Source: Rheum nobile (lineage: Eukaryota > Streptophyta > Magnoliopsida > Caryophyllales > Polygonaceae). From it: DNA of 64,000 nt. Below, one piece after another: positions 22,791 to 34,593 of this stretch. Position 1 is the stretch's first letter; each line of letters opens with the position of its first letter. The notes beneath the pieces were generated by a model that was not told where the DNA came from, searched no databases, and worked only from the letters and a program-made list of their open reading frames with translations. The translations under genes and the position numbers were made by a program. The stretch spans positions 1,302,001 to 1,366,000 of the forward strand of contig WOAB01000583.1 in NCBI GenBank assembly GCA_027886185.1, given 5' to 3'.

Positions 22791-23464
22791 TGTTTTGGGG
22801 CGAAAAGATCGGACGACCTAAATCGCCTTAGACGGGGTAACTAGTCGATCGAATGATAAAAAACAATCCAAACCAAGCAAGCGATAGATAAACAAAGAAT
22901 AAATATGTAATAGCGTAATGGTTTTATTAGATGTCGTGTTTAATCAGACTGAATCGTGATACAACTTATAGTGATAAAACCAGAGATCGAGTGGAACTCG
23001 ACCAGTGACTTGTGAGTGGCGACCGGCGGGGGTCAGGCGTAGGAAGCCGTTAGAGAGCTAGATTGAGAGCGAGAGTGCTATTCTGGTGTGTTTTCTGAGT
23101 AAGAATGCTCGTGTCCCTTGCGTAATTGTGCGTGTTGTTTCTTATCATCTTCATCGTCCCAATATGGTAAGTCTTCAATCCTTGTTGCCGTTATGTTTCT
23201 TGGCCGTACATTTCGTCTTCAATGCTCGGAGTGATGGAGAAGATTACACCATTAAACCTCCGTGATTATGGTGGTTTGAATGTTTGCAGCCGTTGCGTGA
23301 TCTGGCATTAAATGCGTGGCGAGATCCTCGCGATCCTATCGAAAGGTATTCGACCAGGGAAATCTCGTCGGCTCCTCTGGGCTTTTCCTTTGATCTTCCG
23401 ATCTGCAGTGGGCTTGGGCTCGATCCACTTGATCCATATTTCTCCAGGGAATCTAGGCCCAACA
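22791..23464 (-). repeat. Tat-1 3' LTR
   Basis: On the - strand it begins TGTTGGGCCTAG and ends CCCCAAAACA. The polypurine tract AACTTGGGGCTAT lies at 23465-23477, directly before it in the - direction. Confidence 0.94.
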
Positions 23465-23770
23465 ATAGCCCCAAGTTGCTATGGGCTTACGGGTTAGGCA
23501 AGTAGACCGGAATCCGTGGCAACTTCTCAAGACACGATCTCCACCATCCTTTTTTGGCTCGTCGTTCAGGGCTACGTGGCGCGTGATCGAGGCATGATGC
23601 GACGCCTCTGCAAATCTTCACTTCCCTCCATAAATTCGGAGCAGAGGGAATCGATTACTCTTTATCATCTTCCTTTGCAAGTTTTCTTCTGGTAAGCCTT
23701 CCGGCCTTTCTTGCCATAGCTTTCTGATTTAGTCATAGCTCTTCGATCTCTCTCTTTTTCCATTCTTGAA

Positions 23771-25699
23771 ATGGTTTCCCTCGAGGCTTCTGAGTCGTCG
23801 AAGACTCTTTCCGATTTCAATGAAGGCGAAGCTCCTCCTCGTTTTATTTTTAAAGAGTCGGATGCGTTGATTAGCACTATGTCCCAGTCGGAACTGGATC
23901 AGGTGCTCCAAGTCGGAGGCTTTCCGCCGGAGACGGTCACTAGGTTGCCTCATCCAGACGAGAGGGCCGATGCTCGTTACGAGGGATGGATTTGCTTCTA
24001 CTCTTACCCGTTTAGGATAGGGCATAAGTTTCCTTTTTCTCCCCTTGTCAGGGATTTCTTAGCCACCTTGGCGCTGGCGCCATGTCAAGTGATGCCTCAG
24101 GCGTGGAGAGTTCTTAGGGTTTTAGACCTTGTGAATGTTCAAACTGGGGCCGATTTTGATTTCGACGCCCTGTGGTATAACTACTTCATTGGGTCGAAGA
24201 GTTCTTGTCGCGTTCAGTTGCGTGTCCGACCTAGTCGAAAGACCTTGGTGCAGAGCCCCGATGTTAATGACCGTGGATGGGGGTCGAAATTCTTTTTCGT
24301 TGAGCGCTCTTCTTTGGAGAAGGAGGGAGAATGTCCGTTTTTGTTGACGGAGTGGTGAATCGATAGTATGTACTTGCTTTCTTTTTTGCGTAATTGTGTG
24401 TCTTAACTCTTGTTTTAACTTTTCTTTTTTGTAGTCCCCGAACCAGAGGATCTAGAAGTCAATAGCCGGTCGGAGGGCTTGTCAAAGATTGTGTTGGAGA
24501 TTCCCGTGTCTGAAAGGAAATTCGTGAACGTCAACTTGCTGGCGACGACCCCTGCCTCCCAAGAAGATATGTCGACTGTCTCTTCGTCTCGTCCGAAAGG
24601 TAGACTTTCGACTTTAGGAGTCTTTTGCTGTTTTTTACTTTGTCGTGTACCTCAGGATTTTTTCCTTTTCTGTTGTTCTGTCGTGTCAGGTTCCCCTGGT
24701 GGTCGGTCGAGTGCTCGTTTAAGGGTGGCGTCAGGGAAAAGCCTGATTGAGCAGAGGAGAGCGGCGGCCAAGGCGGCGTCGATCAAACCGACCCTGATCG
24801 ACCTGACGGCTCTGGGAAAATCTGGTTCTAAGAGGAAAGCGAGCTCTCGCCCCGAAGATGTCAAGGTGGAGGACACTCCTAGGAAGAAAAGTGCGACCGC
24901 CGAGGGGGTCGATAAGATCGATGCCGTCGGGCAATCAATCGCTGATCTTTTTCGTGCTCAAGACCCGACTTTGAAGTCGGAGGTCAAGGATGTCTCCCCT
25001 TTAGACTGCATTGGTGAAGCGGGATGCTCCGCGTGGAGGGTGAGTTGCCCTTTGTTCGTGTGTTTTTATGTTTCTTTCGTTCGACTGCGTTCTCTAATTG
25101 TGTATTTGTGTCGTCGTGTGCCTTTTTGTCAGGCCTTTCAGTACTTCTTGGGAGCTTACTCTGGTGTCCAGGCGATGCTTGTCAAGGCTGAGGACAAGGC
25201 TGCTTGGTCAGAATCCGACCTCGCATCCTTGAGGACCAAATTGGAGGGAGCGGAGAGTCGCTGCCATGAGATTGAGCGTCGTCTCACCAGGGAGCTGAAG
25301 AGCAGTCAAGGAGAGCTGATCGCATGTCAGTGAGAGTTTGAAGAGTGCAGGGCAGGCATCGAGGATGAGGTAAAGCGGGCTCGGATTGCCGATGGCCAAA
25401 TTGCTGGCGACGTTGGGGCCTTCTACGCGGTGAAGTCGCGCATTGAGATGATTGAAGAGTTCAATGAGGGCAAGCACGAGCTCTGGGACCTGAAAGCGGA
25501 GAAGGAGACTTTGGATTCCATGTTCCCAAAGGGCGATCCTGGTCAAGAGTTGTTCTGCTTAGCCGGCGTCGGAGAAGAGGCTGTGGGTGAAGGTGCCGAT
25601 GACGACGAAGCTCATTCTGGCGATGTTAAGCCGACCGACGAGGTAGCTCCATCGGAGCCAGCCCCTGCTGAAGGTAACGTTGTTGTTCCCGATGCTTGA
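23771..25699 (+). pseudogene. Antisense extra gene of Tat-1 (Transposase_28-like), 4 exons
   Basis: This + strand gene runs head-on into the integrase. Exon 1 (23771-24354) contains YEGWICFYSYPFRIGHKFPF and LVRDFLATLALAPCQVMPQ. These resemble the plant 'putative gypsy-type transposon' domain (PF04195-like, from memory). Introns: about 24355-24434 (phase does not close neatly), 24600-24689 and 25040-25132, the last two with clean GT-AG ends and lengths divisible by three. Exons 3-4 encode a basic region, then a coiled-coil-like segment and an acidic tail. A single TGA at 25331-25333 breaks exon 4, in a CGA-to-TGA context. A possible TATA (CATAAATT) is at 23628, and a 5' UTR intron may begin near 23692. 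Tat elements in other plants carry such genes; their role is unknown. Confidence 0.75.
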
Positions 25700-26862
25700 C
25701 TTGTTTTCTTTGCGTACTTTGACTTTGTTTGTCCCACTTGTGTGTGGGTTTAGACATTTGGTGCTTTTGGATAATGTGTGTTTTGGCGACCCGTCCCCTG
25801 CTGAAGGTAACTCCTCAGGATTGGTTATCCGTCTTTGTCTTCTAACTGATATGCTCCCTGTCCGACCACTTCGGTGATCAAGTAAGGTCCTTCCCATTGT
25901 GGTGCTAGCTTTCCGTCGGATGGGTTCTTGGTGTTCTGGAAAGTCTTCCTTAGGACCCAGTCTCCGACCTTGAATGCCTTGATTCGGACGTTCTTGTTGT
26001 AGCTCCTTGCGACTTGTTGTTGGAACTTAACCATCCTGATTCGGGCTTTCTCTCTGATCTCGTCCGCTATGTCGAGATTGTGTGTTAGTTCGATGTCGTT
26101 CTATTCACTTGTATGAAGGTTACAGCGAGCGGTCGGAACCAATAACTCAGCCGGGATGACCGCCTCACTCCCGTAGACGAGAGAGAAAGGCGATTGCCCG
26201 GTCGCATTCTTTGGAGTAGTCCTGTCGGACCAAAGAATAAGTGGGAGTTCGTCTGCTCATTTGCCTTTAGCCCCTGTGAGGCGTTTCTTGAGGTTGTTGA
26301 TAATGATCTTGTTGCTGGATTCAGCTTGTCCGTTGGATTACGGATACCGAGGTGTGGATGTGACCAATTTGATGTTCCATTGGTCGCAGAAGGCTGGAGT
26401 CTTATGACTGATGAATTGGGAACCGTTGTCGCACACGATTTCTGATGGGATGCCAAATCTGCACAAGATATTGCGTTTTATGAATGAAATGATGTGTTGA
26501 TCTTTTACCTCTCTGTAGGCTTCGGCTTCGATCCATTTAGAGAAGTAGTCCGTCATGGCAAGGAAGAAAACTCTTTGACCCGACGTGGGGGAAAGCTTTC
26601 CGACGATGTCCATTCCCCATCGCATGAAGGGCCATGGAGCCAGTGTCGGATGGAGGAGCTCTGAAGGCTGATGATGGACGGGTGCGTGCCGCTGGCAGGC
26701 GTCGCACTTCTTGGTGTATTTCATGGCGTCTTGGTTCATTGTTGGCCAATAGTACCCGTTTCGGAGGGCTTTTCCTAAGAGGCTTCGTCCACCGGTGTGG
26801 TTGCCACACTCTCCTTCGTGTAATGATTGTAAGATACGTCCGACTTCTGGAGTCTTAAGGCA
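25700..26862 (-). pseudogene. Tat-1 integrase
   Basis: The frame is the same as RT-RNase H, beyond the TGA at 26863-26865. The N-terminal zinc-binding region reads LHEGECGNHTGGRSLRKALR ... KKCDACQRHAP. The core is MDIVGKLSPTSG, TDYFSKWIEAEAY, IVCDNGSQF and SNGQAESSNK. The C-terminal domain is FKVGDWVLRK ... LAPQWEGPYLITEVVGQGAY near 25840-25990. Stops are at 26338 and about 26100 (TAG for Trp). Its 3' end meets the 3' end of the antisense gene, so convergent transcripts would overlap near 25.6-25.8 kb. Confidence 0.88.
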
Positions 26863-28923
26863 TCATAGGAGTAGCCCTGTAACAGATATTTTGTACAAGA
26901 TATTGTCAATGATATCATAAGAGAGTGCTTGTACCTTGAGCCTTTTTGCTTCTATCTTGTCGTCGGGTAGAATGCCGTCTTTTAACCACCTGATGTAAGG
27001 TAGCGTCCAGTCGTTATTGGTGTCAATGATGTCTTCTTCTGGTCGGTCGCCTGTTTCTATGGCGACGAGTTCTTCGAGTGGTGTTGTTAACTCGACGGAT
27101 GTCCTTGGGATGGCTAGGGTCATGATGTGGGCCAATGGTATGTGTGGAAACTCTTTCGGGTCTAGGACGGATCCTAGATTGGCGAGTGCGTCAGCTTGGG
27201 AGTTAAGATCCCTGGGCACTTGTCGGATGTTAAATGTCTGGAATTGTCCGATCAGTTTCTTGGCTACCTCCAGGTAGGCTATCATTCTGGTATCTTTGGC
27301 ACTGTACGACCCCTGTATTTGGTTTACGACCAGCAAGGAATCGCAAATGACTTCGATCTCTCGGACCCCTAGGTCGCAAGCCAAGATGAGTCCGAATATG
27401 AGTGCTTCGTATTCAGCTTCGTTGTTGGTCGCATCCCACTCACATCTGACAGCTTGAGCTATCTTGTCCCCCTGTGGAGATTTCAGTACGACCCCAAGCC
27501 CCGATCCTCTAGCGTTCGACGCCCCATCTGTGTGGAGCTCCCATGTACCTATCTCGTATGTCGCGAGTAGTTGTGTCGCTTCTTTTGCGGCTTCTTGCTC
27601 TAGGGTCGGACTGAAATCAGCCACAAAGTCGGCTAAGGCTTGCGACTTGATCGCTGTCCTAGGCTCATACTCGATGTCGTAACCACTGAGGTGTATGGCC
27701 CATTTGGTCATTCGTCCTGTGAACTCAGGTTTCCTCATGATAGCTCTCATGGGATGATTAGTGCGAACAATAATAGTATGGGATTCAAAATATGGTTTGA
27801 GTTTATTTGAAGCCATTACCAATGATAGTACGAGCTTTTCAAGTGACGAATACCTCATTTCGGCTGATAATAGCGTCCGACTGACGTAGTATATTGGCGA
27901 CTGTTTGCCATCCTCCTCTCTGACCAGTACAACGCTTACGGCCGACTCTAACACTGCAAGATAAAGAAATAAGGGCTCGTCGCCTTTAGGTTTGGTCAGT
28001 AACATGGGACTGGCCAGGTACTCTTTGAGGTTCTGGAATGCTGCTTCGTGTTCTTCCGTCCATTGAAAGGACTTGTTCTTCTTGAGCGCGTCGTGGACGG
28101 GTTTGCATTTGTCGGATGATTTGGAGATGAATCTGTTCAGAGCTGCTATCCGACCTGTGAGCTTCTGTACGTCTTTGACACATTGGGGGGATCAGAGGTT
28201 GATGAGAGCCTTGATCTGTTCTGGGCTGGCCTCTACTTCTCTTTGTGTCACCATGTATCCTAAGAACTTCCCTGACGACACTCCAAATGAGCATTTAGTA
28301 GGGTTTAGTTTCATGTTGTACCTTTTGAGCACCTCGAAGCTGTCACGCAGGTGGTCTATGTGATCTTCTTTCTTTTTGGATTTGACCAACATGTCGTCGA
28401 TGTAGACTTCCATCGTGTCTCCGATTTGGTCTTTGAACATTTTGTTGACTAGTCGTTGATATGTGGCCCCTGCATTTTTCAGACCAAAGGGCATTACTTT
28501 GTAACAATAGATACCTTGGCTGGTGATGAATGCTGTTTTTTCTTGGTCGTCGGGATCCATGAGGATCTGATTGTAGCCGCTGAAAGCGTCCATGAAGGTG
28601 AGCATTTCGTGCCCCGCTGTGGCGTCGACCATGGCGTCGATATGAGGTAGAGGAAACGAGTCCTTGGGACAAGCCTTGTTGAGGTCTGTGAAGTCGATGC
28701 AGACTCTCCATTTACCGTTCTTCTTCTGGACTACGACCACGTTGGCTAGCCATTCAGGATAGTGGACCTCTCTAATTTTTCCTGTTTCCAATAAGCTTCT
28801 GACTTCGTCGTCTACTATCTTGTTCCGCTCGGGAGCGAACTTCCTGCGTTTTTGCTTGACAGGGGGATGAGATGGACCCACATTTAATTTATGAGTAATA
28901 ACATTTGGAGATATTCCGACCAT
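26863..28923 (-). pseudogene. Tat-1 reverse transcriptase, RNase H and archaeal-type RNase H
   Basis: The RT has VVVQKKNGKWRVCIDFTDLN, MPFGLKNAGATYQRLVNKMF and an intact YIDDMLVKS (about 28404). After an in-frame TGA at 28192-28194 the connection domain continues (KDVQKLTGRIAALNRF), then the gypsy RNase H. A second RNase H follows (GTWELHTDGASNARGSGLGV, NNEAEYEALIFGL, QVPRDLNSQADALANLGS; about 27560-27170). The second, aRNH-type domain is diagnostic of the Tat clade and keeps its acidic residues. Confidence 0.92.
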
Positions 28924-29115
28924 ATCCTCATGCGACCATGCGAAACAGTCGGCATTGGCCCTGAGAAAGTCAAGGAGTTGTTGTCTGGTCTAGTCGTCCA
29001 AGTCCGACCCGACCCTTACCGTTTGGTTTGGCTTTGAAGGGTCTAGTGCGATCTCATCGAGTTTTTCCATTTCTGGTTCGACGTACCGACTAGGTCCTTC
29101 GCCGCTCTGTGGTTG

Positions 29116-31365
29116 CTACGCGGTCTTGCGTTCGACCATGTTCTTCATGGAAACGACGTAGCATTCCTTTGCGGTCTTTTGATCTCCTTTGATTTCTTGG
29201 ACTCCCCATTCAGTGGGGAATTTGATAACTTGATGATATGTTGAAGGTACTGCCTTTATAGCGTGTATCCATGGCCTGCCAAGAATACAATTATAGGGAG
29301 ACAGACAGTCTAAGACTAAGAATTTCACCTGTTGGTTGACTCCTCCAGCGTATGTGGTTAGAATGATTTCACCAGTGGTATGCTTAACCTCGCCGCTAAA
29401 CCCGACCAGTGGGGTCGACTTCTTGATTAGGTCGTTCTCAGTCAAACCCATTTCTTTAAGAGCATCAAGGGTCAAGAGATTTGTCGAGCTCCATGTATCG
29501 ATTAGTATTCTCCGTATTAAGCAATTTCCAATGGACAAAGAGATTACCAGACCGTCGTGGTGACCATCCGACCCGTCGGAGTCGGACTCGTCGAAAGTGA
29601 CCGTCAGAAGGTCGGAAGTTCTCCTCGGCTTGAATTCCGACGCTTCGGGCTTATCGCCCTTGCTTTCTCTGGCGTGTCGCTTGGCCGCGGAGTACGTGTT
29701 CCCACATATGTCCGATCCTCCTGAAATGGTATTGACAATTTTTGTATGGACAAGAGATGGGGGTTTGTTTTGTTTTACCTGATCTCGGCGTTCCATGGTA
29801 GCCTTTGCCCGCTCCGAGATTACGTCACATAGGAACCCTTGTGAGAGCAGCCTAGCGACCTCCTTTCGTAGGGCGATGCACTCGTCGATCGAATGACCGT
29901 GGTCGCCGTGGAATTCGCACCATCGACTCATGTCCTTCTTGATATCCGGTCGGTCGCTCTTTCGGGGCCATCTTACGTCTTTTCCATACTTGTCGAAACT
30001 CTTGACGAGCTCCGACACGGAAACGTTGAAGTTATAAGATTGGACCCTGGGAGGCAACGCAGAACTGTCTCTCCATTCCTGTGACCTGTCTTGGAAAGAG
30101 TTTACCTGATTTGGTTCGTTTCGAGTACGAGAACATGGATATGGACGTCTGTCTCGACGGTTGTCGGAGGAATGTTTTCGATCTGATGGATCGGGTCTGC
30201 GTGAGGCTTTACGCGACTCACGGTCCTCTTCCAATCTTACCTCGGCCATAGTTTTGGCCTGGACATCTTCAAAGCTTTTGCATGGGTACTTCGTAATCTC
30301 GTCGTAGAGATTGATGTCTTTGACTAAGCCTTGTCGGAAGGCTTCGATAGACGTTGTGACGTCACAGTGGGGGATTCCCACTTTCTCTTTGTTGTACCTG
30401 TTAAGATAATTCCGGAGAGGTTCGTTGTACCTTTGCATGACTCGGTAGAGGTCACTCGATTGTTTCTCGTGCTTCCGACTGCTGGCGAACTGACTCTTAA
30501 AAGAGTTGACCAGATCCGCGAATGATGCGATCGTTCCCTGAGGCAAACGCATACACCAAGTTAGTGCGGGACCCGCGAGGGTTGTGCCAAAGCTTTTGCA
30601 CATGACGGCCTCGCGGCTCTCCCTTGAAACAGATGCAGCCATTAGTTTTTGTTTATAGAGAGAGATATGGTCATCTGGATCGGTGGTGCCGTCGAACGTC
30701 GCCATGTTGGGGAGATGGAACTTCTTGGGGATCTCGACCCTTGCGATTTCTTCGACGAACGGGGATTCTTCGAATCCGTCGGACGCTTCTCTCTCGATCG
30801 GTTGCGGGACTCCTGGGAGCCTGTTGAAGCGATCGTCGATCGTCTTCATATGTCGGTCGAGCGTCTGCTGGAAAAGAGCCATGATATCTGGCGGATTGGC
30901 AACCTGTGGTTCGTTGATTCGGGGCCCAACAGACCCGATCGGTGTGGAAAAGGTGACATGATTAGTCGAAAATGGACTAGCGAAAGGAGTTCGAGACGTA
31001 CCCTCAGTGTGTCCAGGACGTCGTACGCTCGGAGGCGTTGGCTTGATGTTGTCCATGTCGAGGCGTGTTCGGATGCCGCCGTGGACGGGCGCGTTCCTAG
31101 ATCCTGAAGCCCCTGATTGTACCTGCGACTTAAGAGACTCATTTTCACGAGTTAGTTGCGCGATCTCGGCTTCAGATTGGGTTGACAAAACGGCTAGGGC
31201 TTCAGTTTTTTGACGTTGTTGGGCTAGTTCCTCTTGAAGGACGGCCATTTTTTGAGAGAGTTCTTGGAACTGGGTTGGAGTAGGATTTTCGGTTGGGTTT
31301 TCTATAGTTTGGGTTTCGTCTTCGAGACGTGGTTCTTGATTGTCAGTAGAAGGATCGATAGTCAT
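29116..31365 (-). pseudogene. Tat-1 gag and protease
   Basis: A 749-codon frame runs from MTIDPSTDNQE. The N-terminus is a Gln/Glu-rich coiled coil (about 31290-31120). The capsid has FDGTTDPDDHISLYKQKL and FKSQFASSRKHEKQSSDLYR. Nucleocapsid-like CEFHGDHGHSIDEC lies near 29925. The protease region reads RRILIDTWSSTNLLTLDALK near 29500 with LGRPWIHAIKAVPSTYH after it. The catalytic triad DTG/DSG is DTW here, so the protease would be dead. The stop at 29116-29118 and another near 28990 precede RT in the same frame. Confidence 0.92.
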
Positions 31366-31399
31366 GGTTGGAAAGTTTCGGAAGGATGATCGGCAAGTT

Positions 31400-31415
31400 G
31401 CCCCACGGTGGGCGC
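31400..31415 (-). promoter_or_regulatory. Tat-1 primer-binding site region
   Basis: On the - strand GCGCCCACCGTGGGGC follows the 5' LTR after a few bases. Tat-2 has TGGCGCCCACCGTGGGGC at the same place (45236-45253), so Tat-1 has lost the leading TGG (now TTA). The tRNA used cannot be named with certainty from sequence alone. Confidence 0.65.
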
Positions 31416-31420
31416 TAAAT

Positions 31421-32094
31421 TGTTTTAGGGCGAAAAGATCGGACGATCTAAATCGCCTTAGACGGGGTAACTAGTCGATCGAATGATAAAAAACAATCCA
31501 AACCAAGCAAGCGATAGATAAACAAAGAATAAATATGTAATAGCGTAATGGTTTTATTAGATGTCGTGTTTAATCAGACTGACTCGTGATACAACTTATC
31601 GTGATAAAACCAGAGATCGAGTGGGACTCGACCAGTGACTTGTGAGTGGCGACCGGCGGGGGTCAGGCGTAGGAAGCCGTTAGAGAGCTAGATTGAGAGC
31701 GAGAGTGCTATTCTGGTGTGTTTTCTGAGTAAGAATGCTCGTGTCCCTTGCGTAATTGTGCGTGTTGTTTCTTATCCTCTTCGTCGTCCCAATATGGTAA
31801 GTCTTCAATCCTTGTTGCCGTTATGTTTCTTGGCCGTATATTTCATCTTCAATGCTTGGAGTGATGGCGAAGATTACACCATTAAACCTCCGTGATTATG
31901 GTGGTTTGAATGTTTGCAGCCGTTGCGTGATCTGGCATTAAATGCGTGGCGAGATCCTCGCGATCCTGTCGGAAGGTATTCGACCAGGGAAATCTCGTCG
32001 GCTCCTCTGGGCTTTTCCTTTGATCTTCCGATCTGCAGTGGGCTTGGGCTTGATCCACTTGATCCATCTTTCTCCGGGGAATCTAGGCCCAACA
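31421..32094 (-). repeat. Tat-1 5' LTR
   Basis: Same length as 22791-23464 with about 16 substitutions. It is bounded on the right by TSD ACTAT (32095-32099). The + strand first 50 bases are shared with the Tat-2 LTRs. Confidence 0.94.
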
Positions 32095-32099
32095 ACTAT

Positions 32100-32226
32100 G
32101 AACGGTGTTTTTAAATTCTTTTCACTTTGAAAATTCAGAGCCATTTTTAAAGCATTTTCAAAAACGGATAAATGGTTTATAAAAATCCCAAACCCGTTTT
32201 TAAACCTTTGGCTCTGATACCACAAC
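32100..32226 (-). promoter_or_regulatory. Tekay-2 leader, part 2, with initiator-Met primer-binding site
   Basis: On the - strand TGGTATCAGAGCC (32210-32222) follows the 5' LTR after four bases. It is complementary to the 3' end of initiator tRNA-Met, the usual primer for chromoviruses. The rest is noncoding leader. Confidence 0.9.
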
Positions 32227-34593
32227 TGTAACACCCCCAAAACTTAACCCTTTTGGAAAGGTATTACCGCCAGTGACCCCAGTGTTCCTTACCGAGATCA
32301 CCCAAGGCTTTACCATTTAAATACAATTTATGAAATACAAATGATACATAATGATCAAAGCATTCAATTCCAAAACATAACATTGTCAAAGAAACATGAG
32401 TTACGGGATTACAACCCAATCCCGAATAGGCTAACACAGAGTTTAAACCAAATACAGCGGAAGTCTTAGAAGACATAAATAGAGTACAGCGGAAGTCTTT
32501 ATAAAATACATTGCCCAAAAGATCTCAACCTGATTAAAAGACATTATTAAAACATCGAAAAAACCACCATCGCCTCCATAGTCCTTCTAGTCTTCTCAAC
32601 TACGCTCTATCTGATGTGCCGAATCGAACGGATGACACCAGCCCACATGCGGAGAACAATGTTCGTGGGTTAGTCTACTTGAATAGACTAGCAAGGGTAC
32701 AAAGCAGAAGGTTCGAAGTAGTTGTATTAGGTTAGACTCATCGTTTCTCGAATGATAACCGATAACGATAATCAACCTTCATACTTCTACTGAAATATCA
32801 TCAATAGGTATGCACAAGAGAAGATTCCAACTGAAGTGAATCTTATCGGAAAGAAATGACAAAGTCTGGAACTTTAAAGAATCACAGTATCGCATTCGAG
32901 CGATTTTAAAAGCTGACTTAGATGTTTCGGTCCACGACCAACCTCATCGCCTACATCGAATTCAGATTGGAAAGAGAACGTACTCTGATCAAAAGTCGAG
33001 ATGAGCTTTCCTAGCTGCACTACTCGCCAAAGGTTTATTAATTATGTGCGTCGAGTAGCACTTATCTGATTTATGTTTCAAAAACACGCATCACGTTATT
33101 AGACTTTTACATGTGTACCACACCATTGGGATGACATATCTTAGTATACGTTTCATCGAGAGTGATGCACACCGGAAGGTTTGTGACACCAGCTAAGTGT
33201 CCTGGCTCTACACACTTGTGAAAGAGACCGGTCATGACCTTAAAATGGTATTGGATGGGGACGAGCCACCCCTCTACCCGATTATAAAGAAACGACTAGA
33301 CGAGGTCCGAGTAACGTTCCTATCTAACAGTGCTAACTAAACAGTTCTAGCACAACGATAGTTCGGATAAATCCACATAAATGCCCACAAGGCGATCATA
33401 AATAATAGCGTTGTTCTAGAAGATATACAACCTATTATAATATCAATATTTTGTTTTCCAAAACAGTTTACCAAAACCATTTCCAGACAAACAGAGTATT
33501 CATTCCAAATTAATTACTCAGATAAACTACTGATAATTAATGTAAATATGGAACGAATGAGCAAGAGCGAACCGCCACTTGCCTTAATCCGCTGAATTGG
33601 AACAAGCCTAATGACGATGGGATTCCGGGCTCGACACGGGTATAGCTCCGACAGCACAACAACCTTCGAGTCGACCCATAAAGAAACCCTAAGTTAGATC
33701 CGACATAACAACAGTACGAATCTAAAGGAAGACGAAAGGATACGAAAGGAACGACGCCCGAACAACGACCACCCAGGGCCGAGGCCAAAAGAAGCCACGA
33801 CCTTTTGGCGGCGGTCGCCGGGTTCATCACGGCGGTCGCCGCCGAGAACACAGCGGTCGCCGCGGTGAACCCAGAACAGAACGGCGAGGGCAGAAAACTC
33901 ACCAAACACACGCAAAACGCTCCCCTTTGGCCTTGCTTGGGTTCTGACCTTCTCAAGGGCTACTGGAACACACCAACAACACCCCCGGCGATCACCACTA
34001 AACTCCGGCGAAGCAAGCTTTTTCGACGAGAAGAGATTTGAGAGATTTAGGCTGAGATTTGTGCCCAATCTGACCCAAAACCTCCTCAATTTATAGCCAA
34101 AGCACAAGGGGACACCATGATGGTCTACAACGAGGCGGAGCAGGGCTAAATCGGCGCGTTAGAGGCTCGCCGGAGACCTCTGGGTATTACCCGCTGGCTA
34201 GCTCGCGACGGCAACTTACGGCGGTCGCTGCCCTTAATGCGGCGGTCGCCGTTTCCTGGTCTTCGCGCCCAGCTAGAAGACGAGGGCATTGTTGCCTCGA
34301 GCCCTTCGCGGTGGTCGCCGCCTTAATTGCGGTGGTCGCCGCCACCGTGGCTTTGCCCTTCTCAGCTTTTGGACAATATCGATTTAACTCGGGATAAAAA
34401 TAATCGTACACGAACGAGTATTAACATTCAAAGAACATTGTCTGTATATTATTTCACTGAGAAAAATATTACAGATACAGAGATCATTATAGAATGTCTT
34501 AAACTCTCTGAATTAAATCCGACGTACAAAACGGGTGTTTGGGAAAATTCCCAAAATTCCCCAATTAACCTTACAAAATTACGGGGTATCACA
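32227..34593 (-). repeat. Tekay-2 5' LTR
   Basis: Partner of 14272-16716. TATA-like CTATAAATT is near 34089-34096 on the - strand, flanked by hairpin clusters 33807-33866 and 34218-34346. Fewer repeat units than in the 3' LTR account for most of its 78-bp shorter length. Confidence 0.94.

Larger units (their letters stand above)
22791..32094 (-). mobile_element. Tat-1: Tat-lineage Ty3/gypsy element with an antisense gene
   Basis: Two 674-bp LTRs (22791-23464 and 31421-32094) are flanked by a perfect TSD ACTAT (22786-22790, 32095-32099). On the - strand the order is gag-protease, RT, RNase H followed by a second archaeal-type RNase H, and integrase, all in one frame with about six stops. A long 3' untranslated region carries an extra gene on the opposite (+) strand. 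The dual RNase H and the antisense ORF are features of plant Tat elements. About 16 LTR differences by eye (roughly 2.4 percent) make it moderately young. Confidence 0.95.
14272..34593 (-). mobile_element. Tekay-2: chromovirus inserted in the Tekay-1 integrase
   Basis: The ends TG (14272) and CA (34593) are flanked by a perfect TSD ATCTG (14267-14271, 34594-34598). LTRs are 14272-16716 (2445 bp) and 32227-34593 (2367 bp); the length difference comes largely from copy-number change in GC-rich repeats. The internal part encodes a pre-gag ORF and one gag-pol frame with five stops and no frameshift. Tat-1 sits in its leader (22791-32094). Without it the element is about 11 kb. Confidence 0.95.

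Noticed and set aside
30649..31107. 152-codon + strand ORF in Tat-1
   Set aside because: It is the antisense shadow of the open gag frame 29116-31365.
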